In this document: in pieces, positions 9,267 through 17,872 of the stretch
How the letters are laid out: every line of letters starts with the position of its first letter
Numbering within the stretch: the first letter of the stretch is position 1
Assembly: GCA_964469215.1 (NCBI GenBank)
Contig: CAYXYB010000001.1
Location: forward strand, 682,001-746,000
From: SKPS01 sp964469215
GTDB taxonomy: Bacteria; Bacteroidota; Bacteroidia; Bacteroidales; SKPS01
DNA: 64,000 bases
Direction: 5' to 3'
Notes under the pieces: model-generated
Databases searched by the model: none
Seen by the model: only the letters and a program-made list of their open reading frames with translations
Told to the model about the DNA's origin: nothing
Translations under genes and position numbers: made by a program

Positions 9267-10034
9267 TTAGTCAGAGATTTTCTGGCCTTTTGTGCAGTAA
9301 TATATCTCAGTAAAGTCGAACAGTCCCATCCGTGAGATCTCTTCGCCGGTGCAGAAATCTTTGGTTGTGAAGACCTCAACCCTGAATCCAACCGATTCAA
9401 GCCTGTTTTTATAATCTCTGCCGTAAATCCTCTTATGGTCGTAATGGCCGTAAACCCTGTTCCTCTCTTCAGGGGTGTTTATTGCAGGGTCTTCCAGGGT
9501 GGTTTCCCTTGAGTGGTCAATCGGTACAATATGTATTGACCAGCCACTGCTTTTCTGAACCCTGACCAACTCATGCATTGCCCTGATGTCGTCGATAACA
9601 TGTTCAAGTACATGACTACTGATTACAACATCAAAAGATTCATCGGGAAAGGTTATGTTTGTCATATCCAGCTTCATCATCGCCCGTGGAGAACCCAGGT
9701 CAGCCGACAGATATTTTATATTGACAGGTTTGCTGAGGTGCTTTGCCATACAATGCTCAGGAGCGAAATGGAGTACCTCGAGCCTGGCTGAGAAAAGGTT
9801 TGTTTTTCTGGTGAGGAACATCCATAATGTGCGGTGCCTTTTTCCTGAGCCACAGAATGGGCAGAGGCCGGATTTAAAAGAGCGGAGGCCTGTGCCGCAT
9901 ACAGGGCAGAAGAAGTTGTTGCCGGCATAACCAATGCTCCTTAACTTATGGTAAAGGTTAAGCATCGGCTCAAAAAGCGGTTTTGGCACAAGGGCTTTTA
10001 AATTCTGTAGCTTTTTATTGTTTGATATTGACAT
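9267..10034 (-). CDS. SAM-dependent methyltransferase with N-terminal zinc ribbon
   Basis: The protein has 255 residues. A four-cysteine ribbon lies at the N-terminus (C43 and C46, then C58 and C61). A class I methyltransferase domain follows, with LEVLHFAPEHCMAKHL as a degenerate motif I, an LSADL strand, MTNITFPDESFDVVISSHVLEHV (motifs II-IV) and an RVQKSSGWSIHIVP strand. Proteins with this zinc ribbon plus methyltransferase layout are common in polysaccharide loci and are often glycan or small-molecule methyltransferases. The target is unknown. The gap to the CapA fusion gene (9132-9266) holds no gene that I accept. Confidence 0.78.
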   Translation of the reverse strand: MSISNNKKLQNLKALVPKPLFEPMLNLYHKLRSIGYAGNNFFCPVCGTGLRSFKSGLCPFCGSGKRHRTLWMFLTRKTNLFSARLEVLHFAPEHCMAKHLSKPVNIKYLSADLGSPRAMMKLDMTNITFPDESFDVVISSHVLEHVIDDIRAMHELVRVQKSSGWSIHIVPIDHSRETTLEDPAINTPEERNRVYGHYDHKRIYGRDYKNRLESVGFRVEVFTTKDFCTGEEISRMGLFDFTEIYYCTKGQKISD

Positions 10035-10070
10035 TATTGCCGGATGTAGATTTCTTTTAATGATTGGAAA

Positions 10071-10235
10071 TCACAAGTTTCGCCTCGACATCTCCCTTAT
10101 AAACCGCCCCTCACCACGATACCTTATGATGGTTTTTGGTCTGCCATCGGGATAATATTCTGATACTATCTTTCTGACAATGATGAATCCTGCCAGGATC
10201 CTTATCTTTCGGATGATATTGTAAATCCGTTTCAT
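10071..10235 (-). CDS. Small basic protein of 54 residues
   Basis: ATG at 10235 overlaps the stop of the upstream ATP-grasp gene as ATGA, which is why I prefer this start to one 60 bp further upstream. The product is short and very basic (MKRIYNIIRKIRILAGFIIV at its start, REMSRRNL at its end), with one weakly hydrophobic stretch at about residues 11-24. It resembles no family I know. It may be a small membrane-associated helper of the ATP-grasp enzyme or a non-essential remnant. Confidence 0.5.
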   Translation of the reverse strand: MKRIYNIIRKIRILAGFIIVRKIVSEYYPDGRPKTIIRYRGEGRFIREMSRRNL

Positions 10236-11245
10236 GACTGTCCGGTTTTGTTCTCTTTTAGCTGTTCTACAAAGTCTGCTACCCTGAGGTTGCATCCCCT
10301 GTTCTGATGAAAAAGCCCGTAAACAAGTTTCCAGTCATTGTTCTCACGGATGTACATGCATGACTCACCGTTGATCTTCATCTGAAAAGGTTTTCTGCCA
10401 CCCCAGAAGGTCTGGATCTCATTAACGTAATACTTGCCGTCCACTCCTTCAAGAATATCAACATTAACTGCCCTTATTCCGCTTTTCAAACCTATGTCGT
10501 TTACAAGCTCAAACAACTCTTTTGGCGGATCAATATGTCCAACCCTTCCGCTGCCCGAATGTAAGCCACCCTTTTCAAGTTTCTGATGACCGAAGTAGCA
10601 ATTGCCAACCCTGATGATCCTCCATTCCCACTTCGAAGGGATGTACTGCTGAAAAATGAGATAGTTGTGCTGCCGATCATCCATAACCGGAATCCTGATC
10701 TTTCTCCATTTCTTCCAACGGGTAAGTCCCGGATTGAAGAATTTGAATCTTGTAAAGACTTTGCTGACAATTCTTGCAGCTTGTCGCGGCGTTTTAAGCA
10801 CCTTTACACCTTCGCCACCCCCTCCTAGGTTGGGTTTTGATATAACCGGCCATACATCATTGTTTTGGATGAAATCAAGAGCATCCTTCCTGCGATAAAA
10901 GATATGTGTTTCAGGATGGGGTATATCATTGATATTCATCCAGTATGATTGCATACGCTTGTTCTCGTATAGCAATATGCCGGTATAGTTCGGGTAAAAA
11001 GGTTTTCCGGTGTGCTGCTCAATGAACCAGAGGCGTTCATTATAAAGCTGCTTCCGCACCTCGTTATCGCCAGCAGCCCTTATCAGATAACCATCAACCG
11101 GAGTTGATACAACCCTGTTCCACCAGTCAGGAGCAAGGATATCGATTACACGGAACGGGACACCAAGTTCCTCACATGCTTTGATGTAGTTCTCCTCCCA
11201 ACCCGAAGGTTCAGTAAATATGCCAAGTGTTAGTTTTTCTTCCAA
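10232..11245 (-). CDS. ATP-grasp ligase (RimK/GshB-like)
   Basis: This 337-residue protein has ATP-grasp blocks in order: WPVISKPNLGGGGEGVKVLK (about 130-150, a glycine-rich ATP lid), YLIFQQYIPSKWEWRIIRVG (about 200-220), and VNVDILEGVDGKYYVNEIQTFWGG near 275-300, where D and E/N residues bind magnesium. The N-terminal part (FGVPFRVIDILAPDWWNRV-like text) is the usual pre-grasp domain. Such enzymes join a carboxylate to an amine with ATP. It lies 24 bp after an AlaDH-like gene and just before a 54-residue ORF, which suggests that an amino-acid-like substrate made next door is attached to the glycan (inference). Confidence 0.8.
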   Translation of the reverse strand: MEEKLTLGIFTEPSGWEENYIKACEELGVPFRVIDILAPDWWNRVVSTPVDGYLIRAAGDNEVRKQLYNERLWFIEQHTGKPFYPNYTGILLYENKRMQSYWMNINDIPHPETHIFYRRKDALDFIQNNDVWPVISKPNLGGGGEGVKVLKTPRQAARIVSKVFTRFKFFNPGLTRWKKWRKIRIPVMDDRQHNYLIFQQYIPSKWEWRIIRVGNCYFGHQKLEKGGLHSGSGRVGHIDPPKELFELVNDIGLKSGIRAVNVDILEGVDGKYYVNEIQTFWGGRKPFQMKINGESCMYIRENNDWKLVYGLFHQNRGCNLRVADFVEQLKENKTGQS

Positions 11246-11269
11246 GCTTTTATGATTTAATTAACCTAT

Positions 11270-12364
11270 TCAGAAACCCATAGCAGCCCTTGCCATTGCC
11301 CTCTCAAAAGGGTTATGGCTATGGGTGTCTGGTTTTACATCAAAATTTTCAATAATGAGATCTATGAAAGGGAGCATCTGATTTTCATATTTACTGAGGC
11401 AGCCAATAGGGTCTGCACCCGGCCATGAATAGCAGCTTATCACAGGGCGGCGGCAGGTCGAAGAAACCTGTTCGGGGAGGCTGTCCCAGGCTTTGTCATC
11501 GGGCATGAAAAGGGTCTGGTCAAGGTTTCCGGTAGGTATTCCCTCAATTGCTTTTACCTGAACCGGAGAGACGGCAAGGTCATAATCATCGGCAGTGATA
11601 TCTGTGATTACTGAGTGTTCAGGCATTAGCCCTATCCAGTCATTGGATATAATAATTTGCGCTGTATCGTACCTCAGAGTGGTGTCGACAAGAATGTCAG
11701 TAACGGAAAGTACAGATTTTATAAGCGGTACGTTGGAGGTGGTATTCCTGCCGACCATGCGCACCAGAACCGATGGTTTAAAAGGCATTTCAGAACCTGC
11801 ATAGTGTACTGCCTCATTGGCAGAAACCCTTCCCATGCCTCCGGTACCAATAATGGTAACATTTACAAGCTCAACATCAATGTTGTTGCCGAGAGTTTTC
11901 CAAAGCTCGTATGACCTGTAAAGAGCATTTCGGGCAGTGCCACTAAAGTCCTGAATGTACCGGGTGCCGAAATCATCTGTAAGAGAATCCATGGATAAAC
12001 AACGTATGCCTGAATTTAAAAGAAGCTCGTTTCTATTCCTGTGGGTAGGATAATGCAGCATTGAGAAAAGAATGCTGCCCTTTTTGAGAAGTGATAGTTC
12101 GTTCATCCGTGGTGTGCGGATAACAGTTACTAGCGAGGCTGACATGGCAGCTTCTAAATCGCCAAATGTTATATTTCTACCGGCACGTATGTAATCTTCT
12201 TCGGTGAATCCGAGTTTTGACCCGTATCCATGTTCAAGAATCACTATTGTATTTTTATGTCGCGATAAACGCTTGAACATATCCGGTGTAAAGTCGCGTT
12301 TTTCACCGACCTCAAAATGCATCCGTGGAAACCCAAGGGTAATATTACTCATCTTCATTTTCAA
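11270..12364 (-). CDS. Alanine dehydrogenase/PNT- or opine-dehydrogenase-like oxidoreductase
   Basis: The protein has 364 residues. The N-terminal half resembles the AlaDH/PNT catalytic domain (ITLGFPRMHFEVGEKRDFTP, ILEHGYGSKLGFTEEDYIRAG and an LKKGSILFSMLHY strand). The C-terminal half has an NAD-binding Rossmann fold with VTIIGTGGMGRVSANEAVHYAG near 165-187. Classical AlaDH has a stricter GxGxxG and a different C-terminus, so the substrate is open; a saccharopine- or opine-type reaction (reductive coupling of a keto acid and an amino acid) is possible. Starts at residue 3 or 5 are also possible. Its 5' end overlaps the stop of the flippase gene by about 20 bp. Its partner is probably the ATP-grasp gene 24 bp downstream. 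Confidence 0.65.
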   Translation of the reverse strand: MKMKMSNITLGFPRMHFEVGEKRDFTPDMFKRLSRHKNTIVILEHGYGSKLGFTEEDYIRAGRNITFGDLEAAMSASLVTVIRTPRMNELSLLKKGSILFSMLHYPTHRNRNELLLNSGIRCLSMDSLTDDFGTRYIQDFSGTARNALYRSYELWKTLGNNIDVELVNVTIIGTGGMGRVSANEAVHYAGSEMPFKPSVLVRMVGRNTTSNVPLIKSVLSVTDILVDTTLRYDTAQIIISNDWIGLMPEHSVITDITADDYDLAVSPVQVKAIEGIPTGNLDQTLFMPDDKAWDSLPEQVSSTCRRPVISCYSWPGADPIGCLSKYENQMLPFIDLIIENFDVKPDTHSHNPFERAMARAAMGF

Positions 12365-13835
12365 CTGTTTTCCTGTTTTTCAACCTTTGTGTTATGTTGT
12401 TTATCATAGCCTTTACTTCATCCAAAGACACAAAACCAAATTTAAAAACAGCTACTATCCAAAAAGCTATAAAGAAAACTTTAACGATAAGCTCCGTAAT
12501 ATTAAATTCTGGATTGAGAGTAAATTCAGAAAAAACCATTGCAGGAACAAAAAATAAAATGGTCATTATTAGTGCCCTGAAATTTGCAACTTTGGTAAAA
12601 TCACGATAGCAGAACAGGATTCCACCGCCGAAATACACTGCATATGAAGCAATAAGGGCGAAGGCGGCACCTCTTACCCCGTAAGGTGGAATCAGCAATA
12701 TGTTAAGGATGACATTCACGCCACCTGAAGCGATTGCTATCCATGAGGTGAGGCCGAATTTCTTTGCAAAACCAAGGAAAGCATTGGAAAGGGGAAGCAA
12801 CCCCAGAAGGAATACCCCCAGGACAATCCAGCTTATTACAGGTATTGCGGGTGTATATCGTTCATCAAAAAGAAGAATAATTACCTCTTTGGCAAAAAGA
12901 ATGGTTACTCCACAAAGTAGGGTCATCATCAAAATAAATATTGACATGAGGCGGGTAATAACCCTGTAATTGGCAGAAAGCATGTTTTCGTAAAACACCG
13001 GATTCCACATTTGCCTGAAACCAAGAGTTATAAACATAGGAATGCCTGCCAGCCGGTAGGCGATGTTGTATATGCCAACTTCAGTGAGGCTCATATACCT
13101 TTCAAGTAGGTACGACCCGGTATATTGCAGAATTGAGTAAGCCCAGATTGCTCCGATGAGGGGAAGCCCGAATTTGACAACTCTGAACATAGTGCTGAAG
13201 TTTGTCATACCACCGGCATACCGCCTCATTGTGATCACAGATATCACAAAGAGAAAAACCGGGGCAACATACATACCTATAACCCTTCCCATGACCCCCA
13301 TGTCGAGCCAGACAATACAAACAATAGAAATCGCTGATCCGGCGATGAATGCAACAAAAGTACTTATTGCCATAGAGACCACCTTGTACTTAACAATCAT
13401 ATACTCAGCCCAGATGCGCTTGGGCTGTGAAAAGAATGCCAGTATCACCCCCAAAAAGCCGTATGGCATAAACTCAAATTCGGTGAAGATCCTGCTGAAT
13501 ATCTGATTTCCGAAGATCCATATAATTATTGTAAAGGGAATAGGCAGAAGAAGGAAAAAGGTATGGGTGGAAATAAAGATCTCCCGCCTCTGGTTCTCGT
13601 CGGTTGTGTCGAAATATAGCCTGCCGGCTGCAGAAAGTGTTCCGGGGTTGTATATCAGCCCCAGAGCAGTCACTACAAGGGTAAGCATAGAGAGGGTACC
13701 AAAATCTTCAGGCGACAGGAAGATAGCAAATATTGGCAGTAGAACTAACCCTACCATATTCTGGGTTGCTTTTTCAAGCGACATGGCCAGGCTTCCCGTT
13801 GCCAGCTTCCTTATATAGAATGATAAACCACGCAT
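12345..13835 (-). CDS. wzx: Polysaccharide repeat-unit flippase (Wzx-like, MVF/MATE superfamily)
   Basis: This 496-residue polytopic protein has roughly 12-14 membrane helices. It begins with a polysaccharide-synthase signature region (ATQNMVGLVLLPIFAIFLSPEDFGTLSMLTLVVTAL, read as hydrophobic helices with an SPEDFG turn). Such proteins flip undecaprenyl-linked repeat units across the inner membrane. It is flanked by glycan genes in the same direction, and a Wzy-like gene lies further downstream, which fits a Wzx/Wzy pathway. The Wzx sequence family is divergent, but length, topology and context agree. Confidence 0.85.
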   Translation of the reverse strand: MRGLSFYIRKLATGSLAMSLEKATQNMVGLVLLPIFAIFLSPEDFGTLSMLTLVVTALGLIYNPGTLSAAGRLYFDTTDENQRREIFISTHTFFLLLPIPFTIIIWIFGNQIFSRIFTEFEFMPYGFLGVILAFFSQPKRIWAEYMIVKYKVVSMAISTFVAFIAGSAISIVCIVWLDMGVMGRVIGMYVAPVFLFVISVITMRRYAGGMTNFSTMFRVVKFGLPLIGAIWAYSILQYTGSYLLERYMSLTEVGIYNIAYRLAGIPMFITLGFRQMWNPVFYENMLSANYRVITRLMSIFILMMTLLCGVTILFAKEVIILLFDERYTPAIPVISWIVLGVFLLGLLPLSNAFLGFAKKFGLTSWIAIASGGVNVILNILLIPPYGVRGAAFALIASYAVYFGGGILFCYRDFTKVANFRALIMTILFFVPAMVFSEFTLNPEFNITELIVKVFFIAFWIVAVFKFGFVSLDEVKAMINNITQRLKNRKTVENEDE

Positions 13836-13868
13836 TATTGTCTTTATCTTGATGAATGCATTCTCGCT

Positions 13869-14714
13869 TTAATGTTTTGCCTGAGCTTCTTTTAATGTTT
13901 CTGATGTTTTTATAATCCTGTAACTGTCTGTAACACCTGTAACAAGAATGCCTCCAGATGTTAGTGCTCCGGCAAGGTTCATATTACCCAACTCAATCAT
14001 ACTCCGGCTGAAATATCTTGTTTGTAACAGGTTCATACAAATAATCAGGTCAAATTTCTCATCCAGTGGTTCAAATACATTTATTCTGGATGAATGAAAA
14101 AGAGGGTTTCTGATCACAGGAGGGTATATCAGAGGAATAGGAATCGTGCCTCCTGCCGGAGGGGTAATGGCTGTATTGCGATTTCTTATCTTCCAGGTTT
14201 TTATCAGATTTAATATATGAAAAACAGGTTCCAGGTAATATTTGAACTCAAAATTAAGGTTCACAAAACAGTTATCAAGAAGTATCTGTACCAGCCTGCC
14301 ATCCTGGTCAAATATCTTTTGCCCGGAAACATCATACTCTAATGCCGTGAACAGATCCCCCAGAACATATTGATTAACTTCAGTATATTTCTCCAGAACC
14401 TCTAAATTGCCAATTGCATCAATACCAACCGAAGATCCTATGTCAAGTACCCTTATTGGCTTATTGTTCCATTGCAAAGTCTTGTCCGAAAGAAGTTTTT
14501 CCAGAACAGGGGCATTGCGCCAAAACTTTGTTGATTTACGCACTCCGTTGTAGAAGATTAGGGCATTGACCAGTTTCAGCCACTCCTCATCGGTAATTTC
14601 CTTGTCTGCAAGCTTGCCGGCAAAAAGAGAAGTGTTTCGGTTAAATCCTCCGCAATTTCTTCCTGTCGCTATCAGCCAGCGGGGCGATATTTTCCGTAAT
14701 AATTTCCTGATCAT
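13869..14714 (-). CDS. SAM-dependent methyltransferase-like protein
   Basis: The protein has 281 residues and a class I methyltransferase motif I (IRVLDIGSSVGIDAIGN, near residues 87-103). Later it has FDLIICMNLLQTRYFSRSMI near 215-235 and LAGALTSGGILVTGVTDSYRI, in the order expected for the catalytic fold. A CheR-like layout is possible, but chemotaxis partners are absent. It overlaps the neighbouring surface-carbohydrate gene by 4 bp (ATGA), so the product probably modifies the glycan. The substrate is unknown. Confidence 0.6.
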   Translation of the reverse strand: MIRKLLRKISPRWLIATGRNCGGFNRNTSLFAGKLADKEITDEEWLKLVNALIFYNGVRKSTKFWRNAPVLEKLLSDKTLQWNNKPIRVLDIGSSVGIDAIGNLEVLEKYTEVNQYVLGDLFTALEYDVSGQKIFDQDGRLVQILLDNCFVNLNFEFKYYLEPVFHILNLIKTWKIRNRNTAITPPAGGTIPIPLIYPPVIRNPLFHSSRINVFEPLDEKFDLIICMNLLQTRYFSRSMIELGNMNLAGALTSGGILVTGVTDSYRIIKTSETLKEAQAKH

Positions 14715-16069
14715 GGCTTTCGCGACTTTGCGAGAAGAATTGCATTGCCCCCCAAGACCCTAATTGAAATTTCTGAACCGACTGATTCTATACCTGCAAG
14801 GGACAGTTTTTCTTTGACTTCATCAACAGATACTGACATAAATCTCTCCCTCTTACCCGGCTGTTTATTGCGATTGTATCTATGGATCCTTATCCTTGAA
14901 TGCAAACGCTCCTTCAGAAGAGAGGGGGAAGGCTTAAAAGTGGTGCATATTCCCTGGTAGGCATCATTCAGAGAAGAGGCGAGCAATGTATTGGCCGGCT
15001 CCGCATAATTTCTGAAATAACTTGTAAAAACTTCTGCTTTCTCTTCACCGGGATACCAGGGTTCATCAGGCCTTAATAAAATCTTCCCAACCTCTGCACT
15101 TACCTCCTGACATGTTTTACATTCGATGCTCAGATAAACAGGGAGCCAGGCAGTGATTGACTCCTCAATACTAGGCAAGTATGATATTGCCGGTTTTGCA
15201 GACATAACCGCCTCGAGGCCGGTAGTGCAGTCGTGATGAATCACACCAACCGATGCCCTTATCCATGGATGAACATTACCCTCGCATTTAACGTGAATAT
15301 TCCGAACACCTTCGGTTAGCTTCATGTACGTTGAGGGATCTTCGTCAGGATGAGGCCTTATAACGATATTCAGTTCAGGGTATTCAGATGCCAGGTGTTT
15401 TGCAAGATCAGCAAAATCAAGCAATAGCTGTTTGCCGGTTTCAAACTTGAGAATATACAAAGGCCTTTGTTCATCAGGAATGTCGGTGGTGTTTTCAAGA
15501 AGCCTTTGTATTCCCTCTTCTCCCAGAATCGAATTTGAAAAACCGAAGCTGGTATTGATCAGAATGAAACGGCCATATAAATCACCAATCCTTTTTATCT
15601 CACCGGCATAGAAATTATCATATTCGGGTCGCAAAAGATCAAACCTCGGTTCACCGGTTGTAATTACCTTGTCGGGATCTATGTAATCGAGTTCATTAAT
15701 TACAGCTTCTCTTATTTTGTCGCCAAAAACATAAAAATAATCGAAGAATTCTGATGCTTCGGGTTGATATGATCTTAGTAGATCATTTCTTATCTCTTTT
15801 GTAAGTGCACCTCCTTCAACATCCAGCACCACCAGTTTGTGTCCGAGAGATTTCAAATGCCTGTATAGGTCAAGGTTTTCGTTCGATGCACTTTTTGCCA
15901 GGTAGATCGCGTTTCTGGTATATATCAGTTCACGGTGAACTCCAACCTTGGTTCCAAGCATTACCCTGAATCCTCTTCTGAGTAAAGCCGAAGCCAGCAG
16001 CACCTTGCCGTCAAATTCACGTTTTTTTGATTCAACCGGTATAAAAATCAATGGATCTGCACTCATCAA
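14711..16069 (-). CDS. Surface carbohydrate biosynthesis protein (GT-B-like)
   Basis: The 452-residue protein opens with PLIFIPVESKKREFDGKVLLA, typical of a conserved surface-carbohydrate biosynthesis family found in nonulosonic-acid loci. It later has LNIVIRPHPDEDPSTYM near 255-270 and WIRASVGVIHHDCTTGLEAVM near 286-306, which resemble the nucleotide-binding half of CDP-glycerol or sialyl-type GT-B transferases. It is the first gene after the nonulosonic-acid cassette (43-bp gap), so I infer that it transfers or processes the CMP-activated sugar. The exact reaction has not been read from the sequence. Confidence 0.7.
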   Translation of the reverse strand: MMSADPLIFIPVESKKREFDGKVLLASALLRRGFRVMLGTKVGVHRELIYTRNAIYLAKSASNENLDLYRHLKSLGHKLVVLDVEGGALTKEIRNDLLRSYQPEASEFFDYFYVFGDKIREAVINELDYIDPDKVITTGEPRFDLLRPEYDNFYAGEIKRIGDLYGRFILINTSFGFSNSILGEEGIQRLLENTTDIPDEQRPLYILKFETGKQLLLDFADLAKHLASEYPELNIVIRPHPDEDPSTYMKLTEGVRNIHVKCEGNVHPWIRASVGVIHHDCTTGLEAVMSAKPAISYLPSIEESITAWLPVYLSIECKTCQEVSAEVGKILLRPDEPWYPGEEKAEVFTSYFRNYAEPANTLLASSLNDAYQGICTTFKPSPSLLKERLHSRIRIHRYNRNKQPGKRERFMSVSVDEVKEKLSLAGIESVGSEISIRVLGGNAILLAKSRKP

Positions 16070-16112
16070 CTGCCGGCTTTGGTATTGTTTGACATTTGAA
16101 TGATGATAAATA

Positions 16113-17162
16113 TCATGTTAGGAATGGCAGTGACTTGCGGTATTCTTCCCATTGACCGATATCGTGATATGCATCCTGAGGAACAGGGAACACACCCACG
16201 GTCCTGTTTTGCTGCATTAGCTTTGCAATAAGGTCTGTAACATGAAACATTTCGTTTGCGGGTATCAAAGCGAGTACGTTGCTTTTGAGAATGTACATTC
16301 CTGTGTTTATCAACATTGTATATTCAGGTTTCTCCGTGATGCGTATCAGTTGACCGTTTTCAGCTGCTTCGCAAACACCGTAAGGGATGGCATAATGATG
16401 CACCGCTGTCGTAACTGTCAGGTCAAATCCTCCGTCACGATGGAATTTCATCATTTCGGTATAGTCACTCTGAATAATCACATCGCAGTTGCTTAGGAAG
16501 AGGTCTCCTGTGCACCTCTCTTCCAGCATCTTAAGTGCACCTGCGGTACCCAGGGGCATATCCTCCTCAATAAAACTTATATTGTAAGGGTACTGTTGTT
16601 CCTCGAAATATGCCCGTATAAGCCTGGCCTGGTGATTCAGGGAGATTATAAATGTGTTTACACCGAACCTTGCATATTGCTGCATTATGAGTTCAATAAC
16701 CGGTTGATTTCCCACTGGGATAAGAGGTTTTGGAAGAATGCGGGTAAAAGGATCAAGCCGGGTGCCTTTCCCACCAGCCATTATCACTACCGGAACATCT
16801 GTCAGCAACCTGTCAGACAGAGTAGCACCTCCCAAAAGTTCATTCCGGAGTACTACATGAATTACAATTTTGTTCTCATCAACAACAGGAGCGGCTTGCA
16901 GATGCTGTTCCTTCATTATTTTTAATGCTTTAACCCTGTCGACCGGGTGGACTAGCACAAAAGGCCTGGGATTGCAGGCTTCAACAACAGTTCCGCTAAC
17001 ACTTCCGTTCCTGAGGATCCATCTTCTTATGTCACCATCAGTGAGGCTTCCCAGCAACTTATTGTTGCTGTTAACAACGAACAGGGTTTTTGTATGACTG
17101 CCGTCAAGTATCTCCAGAGCTTTCCGGATGGGTAATGTCTGATCTATTATCAGCGTATCCAT
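16113..17162 (-). CDS. ptmE: CBS-pair nucleotidyltransferase (PtmE-like)
   Basis: The 349-residue protein joins two CBS domains (about residues 5-115) to a sugar-1-phosphate nucleotidyltransferase domain that begins VVIMAGGKGTRLDPF (125-139) and continues with KPLIPVGNQPVIELIM. The same fusion in Campylobacter PtmE makes GDP-GlcN for the legionaminic-acid route. Its start overlaps the stop of the CMP-sugar synthetase gene (13 bp), placing it at the end of the nonulosonic-acid operon. The CBS pair may bind an adenosyl ligand and regulate the enzyme. The gene symbol is by similarity of layout only. Confidence 0.78.
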   Translation of the reverse strand: MDTLIIDQTLPIRKALEILDGSHTKTLFVVNSNNKLLGSLTDGDIRRWILRNGSVSGTVVEACNPRPFVLVHPVDRVKALKIMKEQHLQAAPVVDENKIVIHVVLRNELLGGATLSDRLLTDVPVVIMAGGKGTRLDPFTRILPKPLIPVGNQPVIELIMQQYARFGVNTFIISLNHQARLIRAYFEEQQYPYNISFIEEDMPLGTAGALKMLEERCTGDLFLSNCDVIIQSDYTEMMKFHRDGGFDLTVTTAVHHYAIPYGVCEAAENGQLIRITEKPEYTMLINTGMYILKSNVLALIPANEMFHVTDLIAKLMQQNRTVGVFPVPQDAYHDIGQWEEYRKSLPFLT

Positions 17163-17872
17163 GGTTTAATATAATTATCTTGTCCTGTTATTGTCTCTGC
17201 TAGCAGCATATCAGTTTCGTTATCAATATCCACTGACCTTTCAGCGGGCATTATCAAGGCATAGCTGCCGGGGCAGAGAAATGTTCCATGTTTCTTGAAA
17301 GCCTCCACATTAGCAACATAAACAGCTCCGTTGATCCGGTAAAAAATTGGCAGCTTCTGCCTTGGAACCATCGCTTCGGGAGGTATAAAGTTTTCAAGTG
17401 AATGATCCCCCGGCAAAGTATTGCACCACAGAGGGGGATGGTCACAGGTGGTTACCCCTATCACTGAGTTGCCTTTTTTCTCTGTCAACAATTTGTGGGC
17501 CTGTAAAATGTCATCAGCAGACCTGAGAGGGGATGTTGGTTGCAGAAGGGTTATTGTATCAAAGGTTTCACCTGCGGTTTCATATCTTTCAATAACATCT
17601 TTTATTACCTGTGCTGTCGGGGTATCATCTTCCGAAAGATGTTTCCTTCTCAGCCAGGGGACTTCTGCTCCGTACTTTTTACCAATTGAGGCATATTCAT
17701 CCGAGTCGGTGGAAACAATAATCCGCCTGAACAATCCGGAAACGATGGCTGTTTTGATACTCCATACCAGCAGGGGTAATCCACCCAGCATCCTGATGTT
17801 TTTATCAGTGATTCCCTTCGATCCGCTTCTTGCGGGTATGATGGCCAGGTGGCCCCGGTTATCTGTCATCAA
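17150..17872 (-). CDS. CMP-nonulosonic acid synthetase (NeuA/LegF-type)
   Basis: This 240-residue protein begins LAIIPARSGSKGITDKNIRM (9-28), the CTP-binding motif of acylneuraminate cytidylyltransferases. It continues with IIVSTDSDEYASIGKKYGAE and LLQPTSPLRSADDI, also diagnostic. It activates sialic, legionaminic or pseudaminic acid as the CMP-sugar. It overlaps the ATP-grasp gene by 14 bp and the PtmE-like gene by 13 bp. Which nine-carbon sugar is used cannot be decided; see neuB and the nucleotidyltransferase. Confidence 0.9.
   Translation of the reverse strand: MMTDNRGHLAIIPARSGSKGITDKNIRMLGGLPLLVWSIKTAIVSGLFRRIIVSTDSDEYASIGKKYGAEVPWLRRKHLSEDDTPTAQVIKDVIERYETAGETFDTITLLQPTSPLRSADDILQAHKLLTEKKGNSVIGVTTCDHPPLWCNTLPGDHSLENFIPPEAMVPRQKLPIFYRINGAVYVANVEAFKKHGTFLCPGSYALIMPAERSVDIDNETDMLLAETITGQDNYIKPWIR

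Noticed and set aside
9131..9400. 89-residue minus-strand frame
   Set aside because: It overlaps the methyltransferase gene out of frame and has no recognisable features.
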